Origin: Amycolatopsis bullii
GTDB lineage: Bacteria > Actinomycetota > Actinomycetes > Mycobacteriales > Pseudonocardiaceae
Length of the DNA: 64,000 nucleotides
Direction: 5' to 3'
NCBI RefSeq assembly: GCF_014654205.1
Contig: NZ_BNAW01000014.1
Coordinates: 1 to 64,000, forward strand
How positions within the stretch are numbered: the stretch's first letter is position 1; each line of letters begins with the position of its first letter. Both the position numbers and the translations under genes were made by a program. The notes beneath the pieces were generated by a model, which saw only the letters and a list, made by a program, of their open reading frames with translations, was not told the DNA's origin and did no database searches. This document shows, piece after piece, positions 62,464 to 64,000 of this stretch.

Positions 62464-64000
62464 CGATCGCCCCCGACAAATCCGAGACCACCGAGACGCC
62501 GGTCCCCGAGGGCCACGTCAAGCTGGTCATCGACGGCGAAGAGGTCATCGCCCCCAAGGGCGAGCTCCTCATCCGCACGGCCGAACGCCTCGGCACGGTC
62601 ATCCCGCGGTTCTGCGACCACCCCCTCCTCGACCCGGCGGGCGCCTGCCGCCAGTGCCTGGTCGAGGTCGAGATGGGCGGCCGTCCGATGCCGAAGCCGC
62701 AGGCGTCCTGCACGATGACCGTCGCCGACGGCATGGTCGTCAAGACGCAGCTGACGTCGCCGGTCGCGGACAAGGCCCAGCAGGGCGTGATGGAGCTCCT
62801 GCTCATCAACCACCCGCTGGACTGCCCGGTCTGCGACAAGGGCGGCGAGTGCCCGCTGCAGAACCAGGCGCTGGCCCACGGCCGCACGGAGTCCCGGTTC
62901 GTCGACACGAAGCGGACGTTCCCGAAGCCGCTGCCGATCTCGACGCAGGTGCTGCTGGACCGCGAGCGCTGCGTGCTCTGCCAGCGCTGCACCCGGTTCT
63001 CCCGCGAGATCGCCGGCGACCCGTTCATCGAGCTCCTCGAACGCGGCGCCCACCAGCAGATCGGCACCGCGGAGACGGCGGACGTCCTGGACCTGGCTTC
63101 GCGGACGACCAGCGGCCAGCCGTTCCAGTCCTACTTCTCCGGCAACGTCATCCAGATCTGCCCGGTCGGGGCCCTGACGAGCGCGGCGTACCGGTTCCGG
63201 TCGCGGCCGTTCGACCTGGTGTCCTCGCCGAGCGTGTGCGAGCACTGCTCGTCCGGCTGCGCCGAGCGCACCGACTTCCGGCGCGGCAAGGTCCAGCGCA
63301 AGCTGGCCGGCGACGACCCGGACGTCAACGAAGAGTGGATCTGCGACAAGGGCCGGTTCGCCTTCCGCTACACCGGCGCCGAGGACCGCATCCGCCGCCC
63401 GCTCGTCCGGAACAAGGCGACCGGTGAGCTGGAAGAGGCGTCCTGGACCGACGCGCTGCGGATCGCCGCGGCGGGGCTCACCGAGGCCCGCGGCAACGGC
63501 GGCGTCGGCGTCCTGACCGGTGGCCGGCTGACCGTCGAAGACGCCTACGCGTACTCGAAGTTCGCCCGCGTCGCCCTGCGGACCAACGACGTCGACTTCC
63601 GCGCCCGTCCGCACTCGGCCGAGGAACTGGCCTTCCTCACCTCCCACGTCGTGGGCGTGACGCCGGAGTCCGGCGTCACCTTCGGCGAGATCGAGCGGGC
63701 CCGCACGGTCCTGTGCGTCGCGTTCGAGCCCGAGGACGAAGCCCCGATCGTGTTCCTGCGGCTGCGCAAGGCGGCCCGCCGGAACAAGACCCGGGTCGTC
63801 CACTTGGGACAGTGGACGACGTCGTCGGTGCGCAAGACGTTCGGCGAGCTGCTCGCCTGCGTGCCCGGCCAGGAGGCCGCGGCCGTCGAGGGCATCGCCA
63901 AGCACGCGCCGGACCTCGACGAAGCCCTGCGCGGCGAAGGCGCCGTCGTCCTGGTCGGCGAGCGCGCCGCCGCGATCCCCGGCCTGTTCGCCGCCCTGCA
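62460..64000 (+). CDS. nuoG: NADH-quinone oxidoreductase subunit G, 3' partial
   Basis: The frame begins at ATG 62460 (overlapping nuoF as ATGA) and is open to the window end, 513 codons so far. N-terminal 2Fe-2S domain ligands: [56 protein letters not shown]; then a molybdopterin-oxidoreductase-like Fe4S4 motif [14 protein letters not shown]. About 300 more residues are expected beyond the window. Confidence 0.97.
   Translation, partial: MTIAPDKSETTETPVPEGHVKLVIDGEEVIAPKGELLIRTAERLGTVIPRFCDHPLLDPAGACRQCLVEVEMGGRPMPKPQASCTMTVADGMVVKTQLTSPVADKAQQGVMELLLINHPLDCPVCDKGGECPLQNQALAHGRTESRFVDTKRTFPKPLPISTQVLLDRERCVLCQRCTRFSREIAGDPFIELLERGAHQQIGTAETADVLDLASRTTSGQPFQSYFSGNVIQICPVGALTSAAYRFRSRPFDLVSSPSVCEHCSSGCAERTDFRRGKVQRKLAGDDPDVNEEWICDKGRFAFRYTGAEDRIRRPLVRNKATGELEEASWTDALRIAAAGLTEARGNGGVGVLTGGRLTVEDAYAYSKFARVALRTNDVDFRARPHSAEELAFLTSHVVGVTPESGVTFGEIERARTVLCVAFEPEDEAPIVFLRLRKAARRNKTRVVHLGQWTTSSVRKTFGELLACVPGQEAAAVEGIAKHAPDLDEALRGEGAVVLVGERAAAIPGLFAAL

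Overview
The window is very GC-rich (strong G/C bias at third codon positions, many GTG starts) and looks like chromosomal core DNA of a Pseudonocardiaceae actinomycete, most likely Amycolatopsis or a close relative. This rests on recognisable orthologues of mycobacterial and Streptomyces genes (bS22, Rex, BldN, BldC, Cds1, MenJ, mycothiol-dependent enzymes) and on several families of short interspersed palindromes. Gene order from the left edge to about 56.6 kb follows the M. tuberculosis Rv0497-Rv0561c region as I remember it, with insertions. I see no tRNA, rRNA, CRISPR array, IS element, prophage or plasmid function.

Layout. 0-7 kb: Pro-rich membrane protein (5' cut by the window edge), sugar-phosphate-isomerase-like TIM barrel, thioesterase, proC, excisionase-type HTH protein, ribosomal protein bS22, epimerase-like protein, acyltransferase. 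7-13.7 kb: NarL-type two-component pair, CPBP protease, mycothiol-dependent enzyme, HAD phosphatase, and a BldN-like ECF sigma factor with its probable membrane anti-sigma factor. 13.9-23.6 kb: acyl-CoA ligase, glutaredoxin, SUOX-type molybdoenzyme, then rex-hemA-hemC-hemD(cobA)-hemB. 23.6-29.3 kb: small membrane proteins, a MacAB-like exporter, TspO. 29.3-36 kb: hemL, phosphatase, TlpA-like thioredoxin, an interposed phosphotransferase, and ccdA-resB-ccsB for cytochrome c maturation. 36-40 kb: ParA/MinD-like ATPase, BldC, Lrp/AsnC regulator, DUF4229 protein, Cds1. 40-48 kb: menA, a split AfsR/SARP-type regulator, a tiny secreted peptide, menE, menB and, divergently, menD. 48-54.5 kb: M1 peptidase, DUF3592 protein, a repeat-rich spacer, GNAT, inositol-phosphatase-like protein, two GT4 glycosyltransferases. 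54.6-56.6 kb: menG and menJ. 57.2-64 kb: nuoABCDEF and the 5' part of nuoG.

The parts form a respiration and redox module: tetrapyrrole synthesis (hemA, C, D, B, L), cytochrome c maturation, menaquinone synthesis and tailoring (menA, B, D, E, G, J), and NADH dehydrogenase I. Rex, the NADH/NAD+ sensor, has a recognisable operator in its own promoter and two more in front of nuoA, which ties haem synthesis and complex I to redox state.

The less ordinary material is in small features: interspersed palindromes (one family twice in frame inside genes, giving the same peptide), two arrays built on TCACGCGTGA, a 139-nt imperfect palindrome between diverged duplications, many apparently leaderless starts (twice with the upstream stop codon forming the -10 box), a frame-split SARP inside the men cluster next to a 47-residue secreted peptide, and a 41-codon ORF coupled to bldN. 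I did not find a clearly new multi-gene system.
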